Below, piece after piece: positions 17,731 to 26,458 of a stretch of DNA of 64,000 nucleotides. The position numbers and the translations under genes were made by a program. Origin of the DNA: a virus; IMG/VR virus record IMGVR_UViG_3300009177_000031, positions 24,310-88,309 of that record; one strand, written 5' to 3'. The first letter of the stretch is position 1; every line of letters starts with the position of its first letter. The notes below the pieces were generated by a model, which had not been told where the DNA came from, did no database searches, and worked only from the letters and a program-made list of their open reading frames with translations.

Positions 17731-18057
17731 ATGGATAAGACGAAGGCACTCAAGGTTGGCGACCACATCATCTTCGTGGACGAGAAGCGCGTTGCTCACG
17801 ATGCTCTTGTCGAAACGTGGTGGTTGGGTGCGACTTACGTGGACGGTAAGGCCATTGCAAACGACTCGATCGAGAAATTCGAGCGCGAGTTCGGTGAAGG
17901 CAAGCGACCGGCTGTGAACCTGGTGTTCATCTCCGACGATCCGGATCACCGCGATCAGTACGGTGGACAGAAGGTGCACAAGGGTTCTGTCATTCACGGC
18001 GATGTGCAAACGCCTCCGCGCCTTGGGAACTACTGGTTGTTCGCCAGTGAGCTGTAG
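17731..18057 (+). CDS. Hypothetical protein before tail chaperone genes
   Basis: 108 residues. Features include KVGDHIIFVDEKRVAHDALVE near the N terminus, like a small SH3/beta-barrel, and LVFISDDPDHRDQYG. The ribosome site is weak (GCGAGACAG). Function not recognised. Confidence 0.58.
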   Translation: MDKTKALKVGDHIIFVDEKRVAHDALVETWWLGATYVDGKAIANDSIEKFEREFGEGKRPAVNLVFISDDPDHRDQYGGQKVHKGSVIHGDVQTPPRLGNYWLFASEL

Positions 18058-18159
18058 TTGAGTCAAGCGTCGGCGAGGAACCGAGTAGGGACCGAGCAAA
18101 GCCGAAGCTGTTTCGTAGTCGCGTAGAGAGCACGAACCAAAACCTAGAAGGAGAAGCCG
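18058..18159 (+). other. 102-base gene-free leader
   Basis: Holds two direct ACCGAG repeats (18080 and 18091), an ACCAAAACC box at 18136-18144 and the AAGGAG site of the next gene. TCGGC/GCCGA could pair across the repeats. No clear promoter or terminator is visible. Confidence 0.35.
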
Positions 18160-18585
18160 ATGTCAGACGAGAAGCCGGAAGAGAAGAAGGACGAGAAGAA
18201 GGAGCACGTGGAAGTTCGAGACGTCACCGCAGAGGGTGCCGAGAAGAACAAAGAGCTGCGCTTCACGAAGCGCTTCCACATGGTCGTTCGCGACGAGGGC
18301 GGCGAGACCATGCACGAGGGTGAGTTCACGATCAAGCGTCCGACGATCGGCGAGTCCGCGCGCATCGGCGTGTTGATGGCCGAGTACCGTCAGGACAAGC
18401 CGATCTCAGCGCTCGACTACGCCACCGTGAAGACGCACGAGTGGCTGGCGACATGCGTGGTGTGCGTGACGAAAGCGCCTCCGTGGTGGGACCCGGAGAA
18501 CATGTACGACAACGAACCGCTTGCGAAGTGCTACGCAGAGGTCGTAGCTTTCGTGAACTCGTTTCGTAAAGCTGTGGAGAAATGA
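18160..18585 (+). CDS. Tail assembly chaperone, first frame
   Basis: 141 residues, strong site AAGGAG. The Lys/Glu-rich N-terminal 40 residues are followed by a compact helical domain (FTIKRPTIGESARIGVLMAEY, HEWLATCVVCVTKAPPWW). Location between tube and tape measure genes and the presence of a second overlapping frame fit the gpG-type tail assembly chaperone that coats the tape measure during tail assembly. Confidence 0.7.
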   Translation: MSDEKPEEKKDEKKEHVEVRDVTAEGAEKNKELRFTKRFHMVVRDEGGETMHEGEFTIKRPTIGESARIGVLMAEYRQDKPISALDYATVKTHEWLATCVVCVTKAPPWWDPENMYDNEPLAKCYAEVVAFVNSFRKAVEK

Positions 18586-18601
18586 CTTCGAGAAGCTGCG
18601 C

Positions 18602-19051
18602 ATGGTCGCAGCTGCGAAGCTTCAAGCTGACCAATTGCAATGGTGGTGGTGCAATCACTACCGCAGGCCGCTCAAAGATCCGCTGCTTCAGGAGTACACG
18701 CTAGAGGAGCTTCAGATCGAACACTTCATGTACCTCATCGATGAGGATCCGCAGCAAGCCTACCCACGCGGCGACATGGGAAACATCCAGTTCAGAACTG
18801 GTGATCCGATCATCGACGAATGGGAGAAGCAGCTAGCTGAAGGCAAGGACCCTTCGCAAATCGATTGGGACGTTGGTGTCGATCAGGACTTCCTCAAGCG
18901 GTTCAAGGAATACTCGAAGCGCGTTGCCGAGCGTTTGGATCCAGCGCTCGCAGAAGCTCGTTTGAAAGAGGAAGTCGCTCCGCAATTGCCACCGTTGGAG
19001 CGTGACGAGTTCCTCGAAAGCTTGGTCGGAGGCTTCAAAGACACCTATTGA
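18602..19051 (+). CDS. Tail assembly chaperone, second frame (likely frameshift extension)
   Basis: 149 residues from the first ATG. The frame is open back to 18557, overlapping the last 29 bases of the first chaperone gene, and reads VKLWRNDFEKLRM before this ATG. No good ribosome site precedes 18602. The segment KLQADQLQWWWCNHYRRPL and the acidic helical rest resemble the T part of G-GT chaperone pairs. Production as a +1 or -2 frameshift fusion is therefore likely. The tape measure gene follows 8 bases later. Confidence 0.66.
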   Translation: MVAAAKLQADQLQWWWCNHYRRPLKDPLLQEYTLEELQIEHFMYLIDEDPQQAYPRGDMGNIQFRTGDPIIDEWEKQLAEGKDPSQIDWDVGVDQDFLKRFKEYSKRVAERLDPALAEARLKEEVAPQLPPLERDEFLESLVGGFKDTY

Positions 19052-19059
19052 GGTAGCAC

Positions 19060-21375
19060 GTGGCTGACGAACCTGACGCGACACTCACAATCGAACCGGA
19101 CGAGCCTGCATTCGTCAAAGCCATCGGCGAGATGGCGAAGGCGATGGAGGAGCGTTTCAAGAAGTCTGGCCAGGCGATGAAAAGCGTCTTCGGCGCAGGC
19201 GTGTTCGGTTTGAATCCAGGGCAGAGCTTCAGCCAATCTCCGATGGTCCAACAGACCAAGGAGATGGAGAAGCAACTGAAGTGGGCGAAGGAGCTGAACA
19301 AGGTCGAGCGCGATCGGCGTGAGGTTGCGCGCGCACGTCGTTTCGATGAGAACCGAGCGCGCTACGGTGACAGTGTCGAGCTGGACGAGAACGGCAACGT
19401 CAAGCGTCGACGTCGTGTTGGTGGCGACGAGGAACGTCAAGCTGCGCGCGGTCGCGCCTACGCAACCGGCATCGGCGCAGCTGGCAGCATCGCGTTTGGC
19501 GGTGGCTCGATGCAGTCTGGTTTGCAGGCAGGTCAGATGCTCGCAAACGCGATTGCACCGGAAGCTGCGCCGGTGACGAACGCGATCACCGGTTTGGTGA
19601 TGGACGCGTTGAACGCAGCTGACACACGAACGGAAGCAGCGCTTCGCGCGTACCAGGTCGGTGGATCGAAGGGCGCAAACCAGATCTTGCAGAGCGGCGA
19701 CGCAAACGCGTGGCGTGGTTTCGACTACGAGCGCTACGTGAACATGCAGGTCGCTCTCGGACGTCGCACCGGTCAAACTGGTGCAGGTATGGGCTCAGCG
19801 ATGAACGCTGAGAACGGCTTTGGTCTCGGCGGCAACCTCATCAACCTGTTTGGTGCGTCGACGCGATCCGGTACCAACATCGCCAAAGGTGGCAACGAAG
19901 AGAAGATCGTCGGCACCGCGTTCGGTCTCGCCGTCTCGGAGAACATCGGCAAGGGCCGCTTTGGCGAAGTGCTCGATCAGCTCACCGGAGCGATGGAGCA
20001 GAACACGAAGGGCGTTGCCGACATCGGTGAAATCGCAGACCGCTTCCAGTTCATTTCGCAGCTCGGCGATCAGTACAAGGGCAACAGCGCTGGCTCGCGC
20101 GAGATGAACCAGAGCCTGACGGCGCTGTCGCAAGGCAATCGTCCGTACACGCAATTGGCGATGCTGCGCGCAGCCGGGTTTGGAAAGCCTGGCGTGAGCT
20201 ACGCGCAAGCGTGGCTGCGCACGCAAACCGGTCTCGACGTAGCTGGTGGCGTGTCCAGCGAGGACATGATCAAGAACAACTTCGGTTCGTACATCCCTGC
20301 GTACGCGAAGGGTGACGCGAACCAGAAGGCATCGATCGTGATGCAGCTTAGTTTGCTCACTGGTATGAACGGTGCGCAGGTGAAGGCGATCATGGATCGG
20401 CTCGCGTCAGGGCCGCTCGGTCATGTCGATTCAGCGTCCGGCATGGCTGCGTTCAACCAAATGACAGCGTATGGGCCTGGCTCGGATCTCGACAAGCTCA
20501 CGCGTGTCCGGCAAGAGCGTGCGAAGGCCGAGTCGGCGAAAGCGCGCGCAGGCAACTCGACACGCAATTGGATCGACGCGATCGGTGACGTTGTGCTCGG
20601 ACCGCTCGGCTCCAAGATCCTTCCTGCGGCTGACAATCAGGGTGGGCTCGATAGCCTTCCAAACGGCACTGGCAATGCTGTTGGTGGTGGAGGTGGCGCA
20701 GGTGGAGGTGGTGGCGCATTCGATCCAGCTAGCGTTCAGAACAACACGTCGTTTGTGAACGATTGGATCAGGATGGAGTCTGGTGGAAACATTCAGAGCC
20801 GCGACTCAGGTATCGGTTTGGAGGATTGGCGTGGAGCACGTGGCTACGCGCAGCTCACGCGTGAGGAAGCGCGCGGACTCGGCATCACGTCCGACGAAGA
20901 CTTCCGTCGTTTGTCGACGGACCCTGAATACTCGATGGAGATGAGCAAGAAGCTCATCGCGTCGAAGGCGATCCAAGCTGTCGCGGTCGCGAAAGCGCGC
21001 GGTTTGCAGTGGTCGCAATCCGACATGCTGCACCTGACGAAGTACGAGCACGGTGGTTCAGGCTTCGTCGAAGCTGGTTTGAATCAGTTCGTGTCGAAGG
21101 TCGGACGCAATCCGCAATCGTGGAACGAATACTACCAAGCGATGAACAAGAATCTGCAAGACGATCCGTCGCGTGGTGTCACCGCGTACCAAGCGCAGCG
21201 CGCGCTCGACAACGCGAACAACATCAAGACTGGCGGTGGCCAGGTCACGGTGGTCGTTGTCGACAAGACGCAGCACGGTGTCGACGTGCAGCACGAAACG
21301 CAGTCGTACGCGCAGCAAGCTCGGAAGGCTGCACCTGGCGACGTTCCAATCACGAGTCCTGATCAGCTCCCATGA
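19060..21375 (+). CDS. Tail tape measure protein with transglycosylase-like domain
   Basis: 771 residues, GTG start with GAGGTAG upstream. The N-terminal half is helical with Ala/Gly-rich membrane-like stretches (AYATGIGAAGSIAFGGGS), as in tape measure proteins that span the tail lumen. After a Gly-rich linker near residue 555, residues about 565-700 form a lytic transglycosylase-like domain: candidate catalytic E573 in DWIRMESGG and the GYAQLT motif. Such domains open peptidoglycan during injection. Length is modest for a myophage, suggesting a tail of roughly 100-120 nm by the usual 0.15 nm per residue rule. Confidence 0.78.
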   Translation: MADEPDATLTIEPDEPAFVKAIGEMAKAMEERFKKSGQAMKSVFGAGVFGLNPGQSFSQSPMVQQTKEMEKQLKWAKELNKVERDRREVARARRFDENRARYGDSVELDENGNVKRRRRVGGDEERQAARGRAYATGIGAAGSIAFGGGSMQSGLQAGQMLANAIAPEAAPVTNAITGLVMDALNAADTRTEAALRAYQVGGSKGANQILQSGDANAWRGFDYERYVNMQVALGRRTGQTGAGMGSAMNAENGFGLGGNLINLFGASTRSGTNIAKGGNEEKIVGTAFGLAVSENIGKGRFGEVLDQLTGAMEQNTKGVADIGEIADRFQFISQLGDQYKGNSAGSREMNQSLTALSQGNRPYTQLAMLRAAGFGKPGVSYAQAWLRTQTGLDVAGGVSSEDMIKNNFGSYIPAYAKGDANQKASIVMQLSLLTGMNGAQVKAIMDRLASGPLGHVDSASGMAAFNQMTAYGPGSDLDKLTRVRQERAKAESAKARAGNSTRNWIDAIGDVVLGPLGSKILPAADNQGGLDSLPNGTGNAVGGGGGAGGGGGAFDPASVQNNTSFVNDWIRMESGGNIQSRDSGIGLEDWRGARGYAQLTREEARGLGITSDEDFRRLSTDPEYSMEMSKKLIASKAIQAVAVAKARGLQWSQSDMLHLTKYEHGGSGFVEAGLNQFVSKVGRNPQSWNEYYQAMNKNLQDDPSRGVTAYQAQRALDNANNIKTGGGQVTVVVVDKTQHGVDVQHETQSYAQQARKAAPGDVPITSPDQLP

Positions 21376-23324
21376 CGACACCTCAAGTCCAAATCCCGGA
21401 AGTAATCGAGGGCTACAGCGATGTGCGCGTCGTTTGGTACAACGCGCAAATGAAGCCGTCGTGGTTTCGCGTGAACATCGGTGCTGGTGACGCGGAAGGT
21501 GGACCACCTGTTCTCGATCCAGAGCAGAACACGCAAAACGCGGTGCAGGCGCAGCTCGCGCAGCAAGCTGGCAACGCGAAGCAACAGCTGACGGAGCTGA
21601 ACAAGTTCCCAATTGCAGCGCGCGGCACCGAGTACGAGAACGGCAACGAGCTGATCACGGACGGCGACAGCGACGTGGCGCAGATGTCGTGGAACAAGGA
21701 CATGGAGTCGCCTGCGGGCGTACTCAACCTCGTCCTGTTTCCGAAGCGCGACTACGCGCACCTGATGCAGCCGGAAGACATCCTCATCATCTACGGTCGT
21801 GCCGACAAGTACAAACCGGAGACGATGCTCGCGATGGTGTCGGTCGACTCGGTTCGTTTGTCGCGCGTGGTCGATGGAAGCGGTGCGACGATCGAACGCG
21901 TGAACGTGACGGCGCGCGATTTGGGCAAGGTGTTGATGGAGACGCCGACGGTTTACGACCAAGCGTTTGGTGGGAAGACGATCCAGAAGTTCTTCTCGCA
22001 GTTCGTCAAGGCGTTCACCGAAGGTCAAGCGCAAGGAGGGCCGAGTCTCGTCGTGCAAACGATGCTCGCCATCTTCTTCTCGATTCGCCAAAACTTTGTC
22101 ACGACGTCGGTGGGTGCCGAGGTGCCGACGTCCGACGAGCCTGCCCTGCAATCAGGTCCGCTTCGCTCGTGGCGCTTCCCTGGCACGCGCGACATCTCGC
22201 TGTTCTCGTACATCGATCTGTCGTCGTTCGTGCAAACGCCGATGGTGGGTGCGCTCGTCGTTGAAGGCACGGTGTTGCAGAACGCCGGCAACCTCTGGCA
22301 GCTCTGTGACATGTACGCGAACCGTTTGGTGAACGAGTTCTTCATCGACACGCGTGATCTCGTCGACGGCTACGACGCGCCTCACAAACGCGCTGGCTAC
22401 TTCGCACAGCAATTCCTCAAAGGCCAAGGCGACGACGGCACCGATCAGAAGCAGAAGATCGACTCGCTTCAGCGCACGATTACGCTGGCGCCAGAGCTGT
22501 TGGAGGACTCGAAGAACAAGCCAGAGCTGTTGAGCAAGATCGCGGCTGCGGACTTCAACCACTCGCCGCAATCAGGCAACGGTGCAGGCAGCGTCATCGC
22601 GCTCGTGCACCGCCAGTACCCGTACGACACGTTCTCGTTCTACATGCTTCCGACCACGGTCATCTACGAGACCGAGGTGTTCGACGTCGCATTGGAGCGT
22701 GGCTCGCACGACATCCTCAACTTCTTCCGTGTGCGCTTCCCTGGCTTGGTCGAAGGTGTCTCGCAGGATCTTCAGTTCGGCACCACGATCAATCGTTTGT
22801 CGTGCGAGCAACACGGCATCCGTCGGTTCGAGGGCGAGAGCATCTATCCGTACGTCAACGACAAGACGGACAACAACGGCTTCATCTCGTCGTTTCAGCC
22901 GACGTTCGATTACTACATGTCGTGCGTCACCGCGTGGTATGCGTACAACGAGCGTTTGCTCGAAGGCACGATGACGATGCGGTTCCGACCGGACATCCGC
23001 ATTGGAACGCGTTTGACGTTCGTCTACACGCGTAAAGGCAAGGTGCAGGTCTCTGACTTCTACGTGCAGCGCGTCTCGCACACGTACACGCCGCAACCGA
23101 ACACGTCGCGAACGACGGTGGATCTCGTGCGTGGCGTGGAGCGTCTCGATGTGTCGACGGTTGGCGATTCGCCGGAAACGCACTTGTACTGGACGAACGA
23201 AGGGCGCTCGCTCGATCCAGATCCGTACGAGACGGTGGTGTCGGAGGACATCTTCACGACGTCGAACGTGCAAGCGCCAGACGTTCAGCCGACGCAGCTC
23301 GCGCCGGACCAAGGAGACTCGTGA
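21372..23324 (+). CDS. Baseplate hub protein (gpD / T4 gp27-like)
   Basis: 650 residues, ATGA overlap with the tape measure gene. Beta-rich N-terminal part with WNKDMESPAGVLNLVLFP and ILIIYGRADKY, matching the start of late-control/hub proteins. The second half has TMTMRFRPDIRIGTRLTFVY and FYVQRVSHTYTPQPNTSRTTV, the typical hub tube-like domain that connects tube and spike. It precedes the spike gene as in Mu and P2. Confidence 0.75.
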   Translation: MTTPQVQIPEVIEGYSDVRVVWYNAQMKPSWFRVNIGAGDAEGGPPVLDPEQNTQNAVQAQLAQQAGNAKQQLTELNKFPIAARGTEYENGNELITDGDSDVAQMSWNKDMESPAGVLNLVLFPKRDYAHLMQPEDILIIYGRADKYKPETMLAMVSVDSVRLSRVVDGSGATIERVNVTARDLGKVLMETPTVYDQAFGGKTIQKFFSQFVKAFTEGQAQGGPSLVVQTMLAIFFSIRQNFVTTSVGAEVPTSDEPALQSGPLRSWRFPGTRDISLFSYIDLSSFVQTPMVGALVVEGTVLQNAGNLWQLCDMYANRLVNEFFIDTRDLVDGYDAPHKRAGYFAQQFLKGQGDDGTDQKQKIDSLQRTITLAPELLEDSKNKPELLSKIAAADFNHSPQSGNGAGSVIALVHRQYPYDTFSFYMLPTTVIYETEVFDVALERGSHDILNFFRVRFPGLVEGVSQDLQFGTTINRLSCEQHGIRRFEGESIYPYVNDKTDNNGFISSFQPTFDYYMSCVTAWYAYNERLLEGTMTMRFRPDIRIGTRLTFVYTRKGKVQVSDFYVQRVSHTYTPQPNTSRTTVDLVRGVERLDVSTVGDSPETHLYWTNEGRSLDPDPYETVVSEDIFTTSNVQAPDVQPTQLAPDQGDS

Positions 23325-24241
23325 TCGCGCGGCGGCGAATCGGTCAAGCAGGTATCCGTGGTGCTCGGGTAGCCGGCAAGTACCCTGCGTTCTCGAAGGG
23401 CGTGCCTGTCGAGTGCGTCGTGATCGCGGTGTATTTCATCGACGACACCGGCAACCTGTCGAAGAAGTACACCGAGTACGACGTCAAGGATCTGCGCACC
23501 GGTCAGATCTATAACAACGTGCGTCGCGTCGATTCGGTTGCAGGCATGGATGACGGTGAAGAGAACGTGCTCCGTCCTGCGCAGAAGCTCATCGGTGCGC
23601 AATCGTCCTCGTTCGATCCGAAGATCGATCAGCTCTCACAATCGGACGGCGACCGCGTTGCGGTGACGTTCAGTTACGGTGCGCAGCACACGCCGGTCAT
23701 CACCGACGTGCTTCCACATCCACAGCTCTCGTACGGTACGACGAAAGCGCAAGGGCAGCGTCGTTTCCAAACGCACAAGGGTACGTCGATTGAGACGAAG
23801 TCGGATGGCACGTACCAGATCAAGCGCAACGACACCACGATCACGCTCAACGCCGATGAGACGATCGACATCGTTCACAAGAGCGGTTCGGTGATGCACT
23901 TCCGCGACAACGGCGACATCGAGGCGACTGCAAACGCGAACATGGTCGTGGACGGTCAAGCGGTCATGCTCGGCACGAGCACAGCGGCAATTCACCCTGC
24001 ACCAGAATTCGATGTCTATCGCGCATCTGAGACCACGCTACACGTAGCACTAACGGCACTGGTCACTGCAATCGGTGCGTTTGGAACAGCGACAGCTGGC
24101 GACCCGACAATGGTGATTCACCCAATCACGGTTGCAGCTGCAACTGCACTCACCGCAGCCACGGTTCCGGCGATTGCTGCGATTCAGGCGTTCGAGGCTG
24201 CGGCTGCTACGTACCTGTCCAAGAAAGTCACCAACGAGTAA
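23321..24241 (+). CDS. Baseplate central spike-like protein (gpV / gp45-like)
   Basis: 306 residues, GTG start overlapping the hub stop (GTGA). The N-terminal half looks like an OB-fold with FSYGAQHTPVITDVLPH. It is followed by a short repetitive beta-helix (TSIETKSDGTYQIKRNDTT, ITLNADETIDIVHKSGS), typical of membrane-piercing spikes. The last 90 residues are Ala/Thr-rich and helical, unlike a spike tip, and may be a separate accessory module. Confidence 0.7.
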   Translation: MIARRRIGQAGIRGARVAGKYPAFSKGVPVECVVIAVYFIDDTGNLSKKYTEYDVKDLRTGQIYNNVRRVDSVAGMDDGEENVLRPAQKLIGAQSSSFDPKIDQLSQSDGDRVAVTFSYGAQHTPVITDVLPHPQLSYGTTKAQGQRRFQTHKGTSIETKSDGTYQIKRNDTTITLNADETIDIVHKSGSVMHFRDNGDIEATANANMVVDGQAVMLGTSTAAIHPAPEFDVYRASETTLHVALTALVTAIGAFGTATAGDPTMVIHPITVAAATALTAATVPAIAAIQAFEAAAATYLSKKVTNE

Positions 24242-24245
24242 AACC

Positions 24246-26450
24246 ATGGCTGACATCACCGAAGACCCTAGCGTAAAGATGCCGCCACTCGCCAATTGGG
24301 TGGCTCAAACGTTTGCGTATGGCTTCTTGCTCGATCGCTCGGCAGTGCTGGACTACAGCGGCAACGCTGCGCCCAATCAGAGCGGACGCTCTGGTTTCGA
24401 CAGTCCGCAGCCTGACGATTTGCATTTGCTCAACCTCAATCCGCAACAGCTGTCGATGCAAGAGCCGCTCGCTACGGCTATCGCTCCCACGCAGGGCGGT
24501 GGTAAGTTCATCGAGTCGCGCGGTGGCGTGATGAAGACGCTGACGATCCACGGCACCACCGGCTTCCTTCCGCCTGTCGCTCCGTACGCGACGCACATGC
24601 GTCAGCCGTCATCGCTCATCGACGTGTCGAGCACAGGCACCGAGCTGATCACGTCGCCGAATCCGTCGGTGCAACAGAACCAAACCGGCTTCTTCGAGTT
24701 CTACCGTTTGCGGAAGCTGTTCCGGCAATTCGGTTTGGAACGCAAGCAAGGCAAGGCAGTGCAAATGCACTGGCTGGACTTCAAGGGTGACGAGTTCTGG
24801 ATGGTCGAGCCGCAGTCGTTCGACATGGACCGCACGCGGTTCGGCTACGTCTACAACATCCGTTGCAACCTGATCATGCCTTCGCAGCTGAAGCTGAAGC
24901 ACAAGGACCAAGGTCAGGATGCGAAGATTCGTGGTCTCGATTCGCGCGACTACGGCGCGGCGTTGCTGAAGAACCCGATCAACGGTGCGCTCGATCCGTC
25001 GCAGCTCAGCTTGCTCACGCGCATGACGCAGATGGCGAACGGTGCAGCTGCGTTCGTCAACAACTACGCGCTCGGCGTGGTCGGCTTGAAGCTGCAAGGC
25101 ATCCTCAGCGCAATCGGTGCCGTGCAGCAATTCTTCTCGGACATCGCAGCGGTTCGGCGAGCTGTGCTCGACACCGCGCTGAACCTCTACAAGCAAACGT
25201 ACAGCGCGATCCAAGGGCTGTCGGATGCGTGGGATGACGTCACGCCGGATGCCTTCAAGAAGGACATCAACGAGTGGCAGATCGAAATGCAGGGCGTGAC
25301 CGAAGGGCTGATGAACAACCATTTGCTCACGTTCGGTGCAAACGCGCTCGGTTTCCAGAGGGAGAACCAGAAGTACACCACACCGCTCGCTGTCGGCGGC
25401 ACGAAGACGGCGTTGCTCACCGAGACGTCGAACGCGAGCCAACAGGTGACGCAGGTCAGCGCTGGTCTCGCACTGATCGGCAACATCGAGCAAATGATGT
25501 CGACGACGGCAATGCGTGCCGAGGACATCCTCAGCGGCGAGACGATCTTCGACATTGCGCAGCGATGCCTCGGTGATGCAAACCGCTTCATCGATCTGGT
25601 GCTCATCAACCAGCTGAAGCCACCGTTCATCGTCTCTGACCTTGCAAACAAGCTTCCTGGCACGCTCGCGTGGACGGAGAAGATCCTCGTTCCTGCGAGC
25701 GAGGAGTCCGCGTCGATCAGCTCGGCCGCACCGGTGCAATCCGCTGTGCCTTCGTTTGCAGGCTCTGTTGCAGTGGTTCCTGTTTTTCCGCTCAGCCCTA
25801 CGCTGCAATTCCTCATCACGACGCCGCAGGTGCCGTACCGCGATGAGATGTGGCTCGGTTTCACGGTGACGTGGTTGACCGGGAGCAACGCTGGTCAGAC
25901 GCGCGTCATCACCGACAACACGAACCAGGGTGACGGTACGACGCTGTTCACGTGCAATCGCGCGCTGTCGAATCCTGTCGTGGTCGGTGACACGTTCTCG
26001 GTGTCGCTCATCCTGTTCACGTCGCGCAAACCGGTGACACCGGAGAACGCGGCGTACGGCATGGACATCATGGGTGTGTTCGCGAAGTCGAACGGCATCA
26101 ACACGGATGGCACGATCGACATCTTGCTCGGTCCGACGAAGGACCTAGCCACGATCGAGGGCATCGAGAACTTCGAGCAAGCCATCACGCTCGCTTTGCA
26201 AACGCCGCGTGGCTCGAACAAGTCCAATCCGCTTTACGGCACGTCGAACGTGATCGGCCGGATGTTGGAGCCGAACGTTCTCGCGCTGAATGTCTTCTAC
26301 GTTCGTCAGTCGCTGTTGCAGGATCCGCGAATCGCTGCGGTCGAAAGGCCGCAGATGGTTTACGACAACGACACTGGAGCGCTCTACTTCACTGTCTACG
26401 TCCGTCCTGTCCGAGTGCAGCGCACTTTCTTCCTTCGCATTCCAGTCTGA
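24246..26450 (+). CDS. Baseplate protein with LysM domain and gp25-like C terminus
   Basis: 734 residues; the ATG at 24246 follows the spike stop by 4 bases, and the open frame upstream lies inside the spike gene. Residues about 440-500 look like a LysM domain (GETIFDIAQRCLGDANRF, PGTLAWTEKILVPA). The last 150 residues contain IEGIENFEQAITLALQTPRG and LLQDPRIAAVERPQM, which resemble the gp25/gpW baseplate wedge core (helix, then the E/D-P-R turn). A single protein thus seems to combine two baseplate functions usually encoded separately. The N-terminal 420 residues are unassigned. Confidence 0.68.
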   Translation: MADITEDPSVKMPPLANWVAQTFAYGFLLDRSAVLDYSGNAAPNQSGRSGFDSPQPDDLHLLNLNPQQLSMQEPLATAIAPTQGGGKFIESRGGVMKTLTIHGTTGFLPPVAPYATHMRQPSSLIDVSSTGTELITSPNPSVQQNQTGFFEFYRLRKLFRQFGLERKQGKAVQMHWLDFKGDEFWMVEPQSFDMDRTRFGYVYNIRCNLIMPSQLKLKHKDQGQDAKIRGLDSRDYGAALLKNPINGALDPSQLSLLTRMTQMANGAAAFVNNYALGVVGLKLQGILSAIGAVQQFFSDIAAVRRAVLDTALNLYKQTYSAIQGLSDAWDDVTPDAFKKDINEWQIEMQGVTEGLMNNHLLTFGANALGFQRENQKYTTPLAVGGTKTALLTETSNASQQVTQVSAGLALIGNIEQMMSTTAMRAEDILSGETIFDIAQRCLGDANRFIDLVLINQLKPPFIVSDLANKLPGTLAWTEKILVPASEESASISSAAPVQSAVPSFAGSVAVVPVFPLSPTLQFLITTPQVPYRDEMWLGFTVTWLTGSNAGQTRVITDNTNQGDGTTLFTCNRALSNPVVVGDTFSVSLILFTSRKPVTPENAAYGMDIMGVFAKSNGINTDGTIDILLGPTKDLATIEGIENFEQAITLALQTPRGSNKSNPLYGTSNVIGRMLEPNVLALNVFYVRQSLLQDPRIAAVERPQMVYDNDTGALYFTVYVRPVRVQRTFFLRIPV

Positions 26451-26458
26451 GGTAGCCG

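Noticed and set aside
17688-17738. Mini reading frame of 16 codons after AAAGGAG
   Set aside because: GTG is only 2 bases from the ribosome-site core, and the peptide is Arg-rich without further support.
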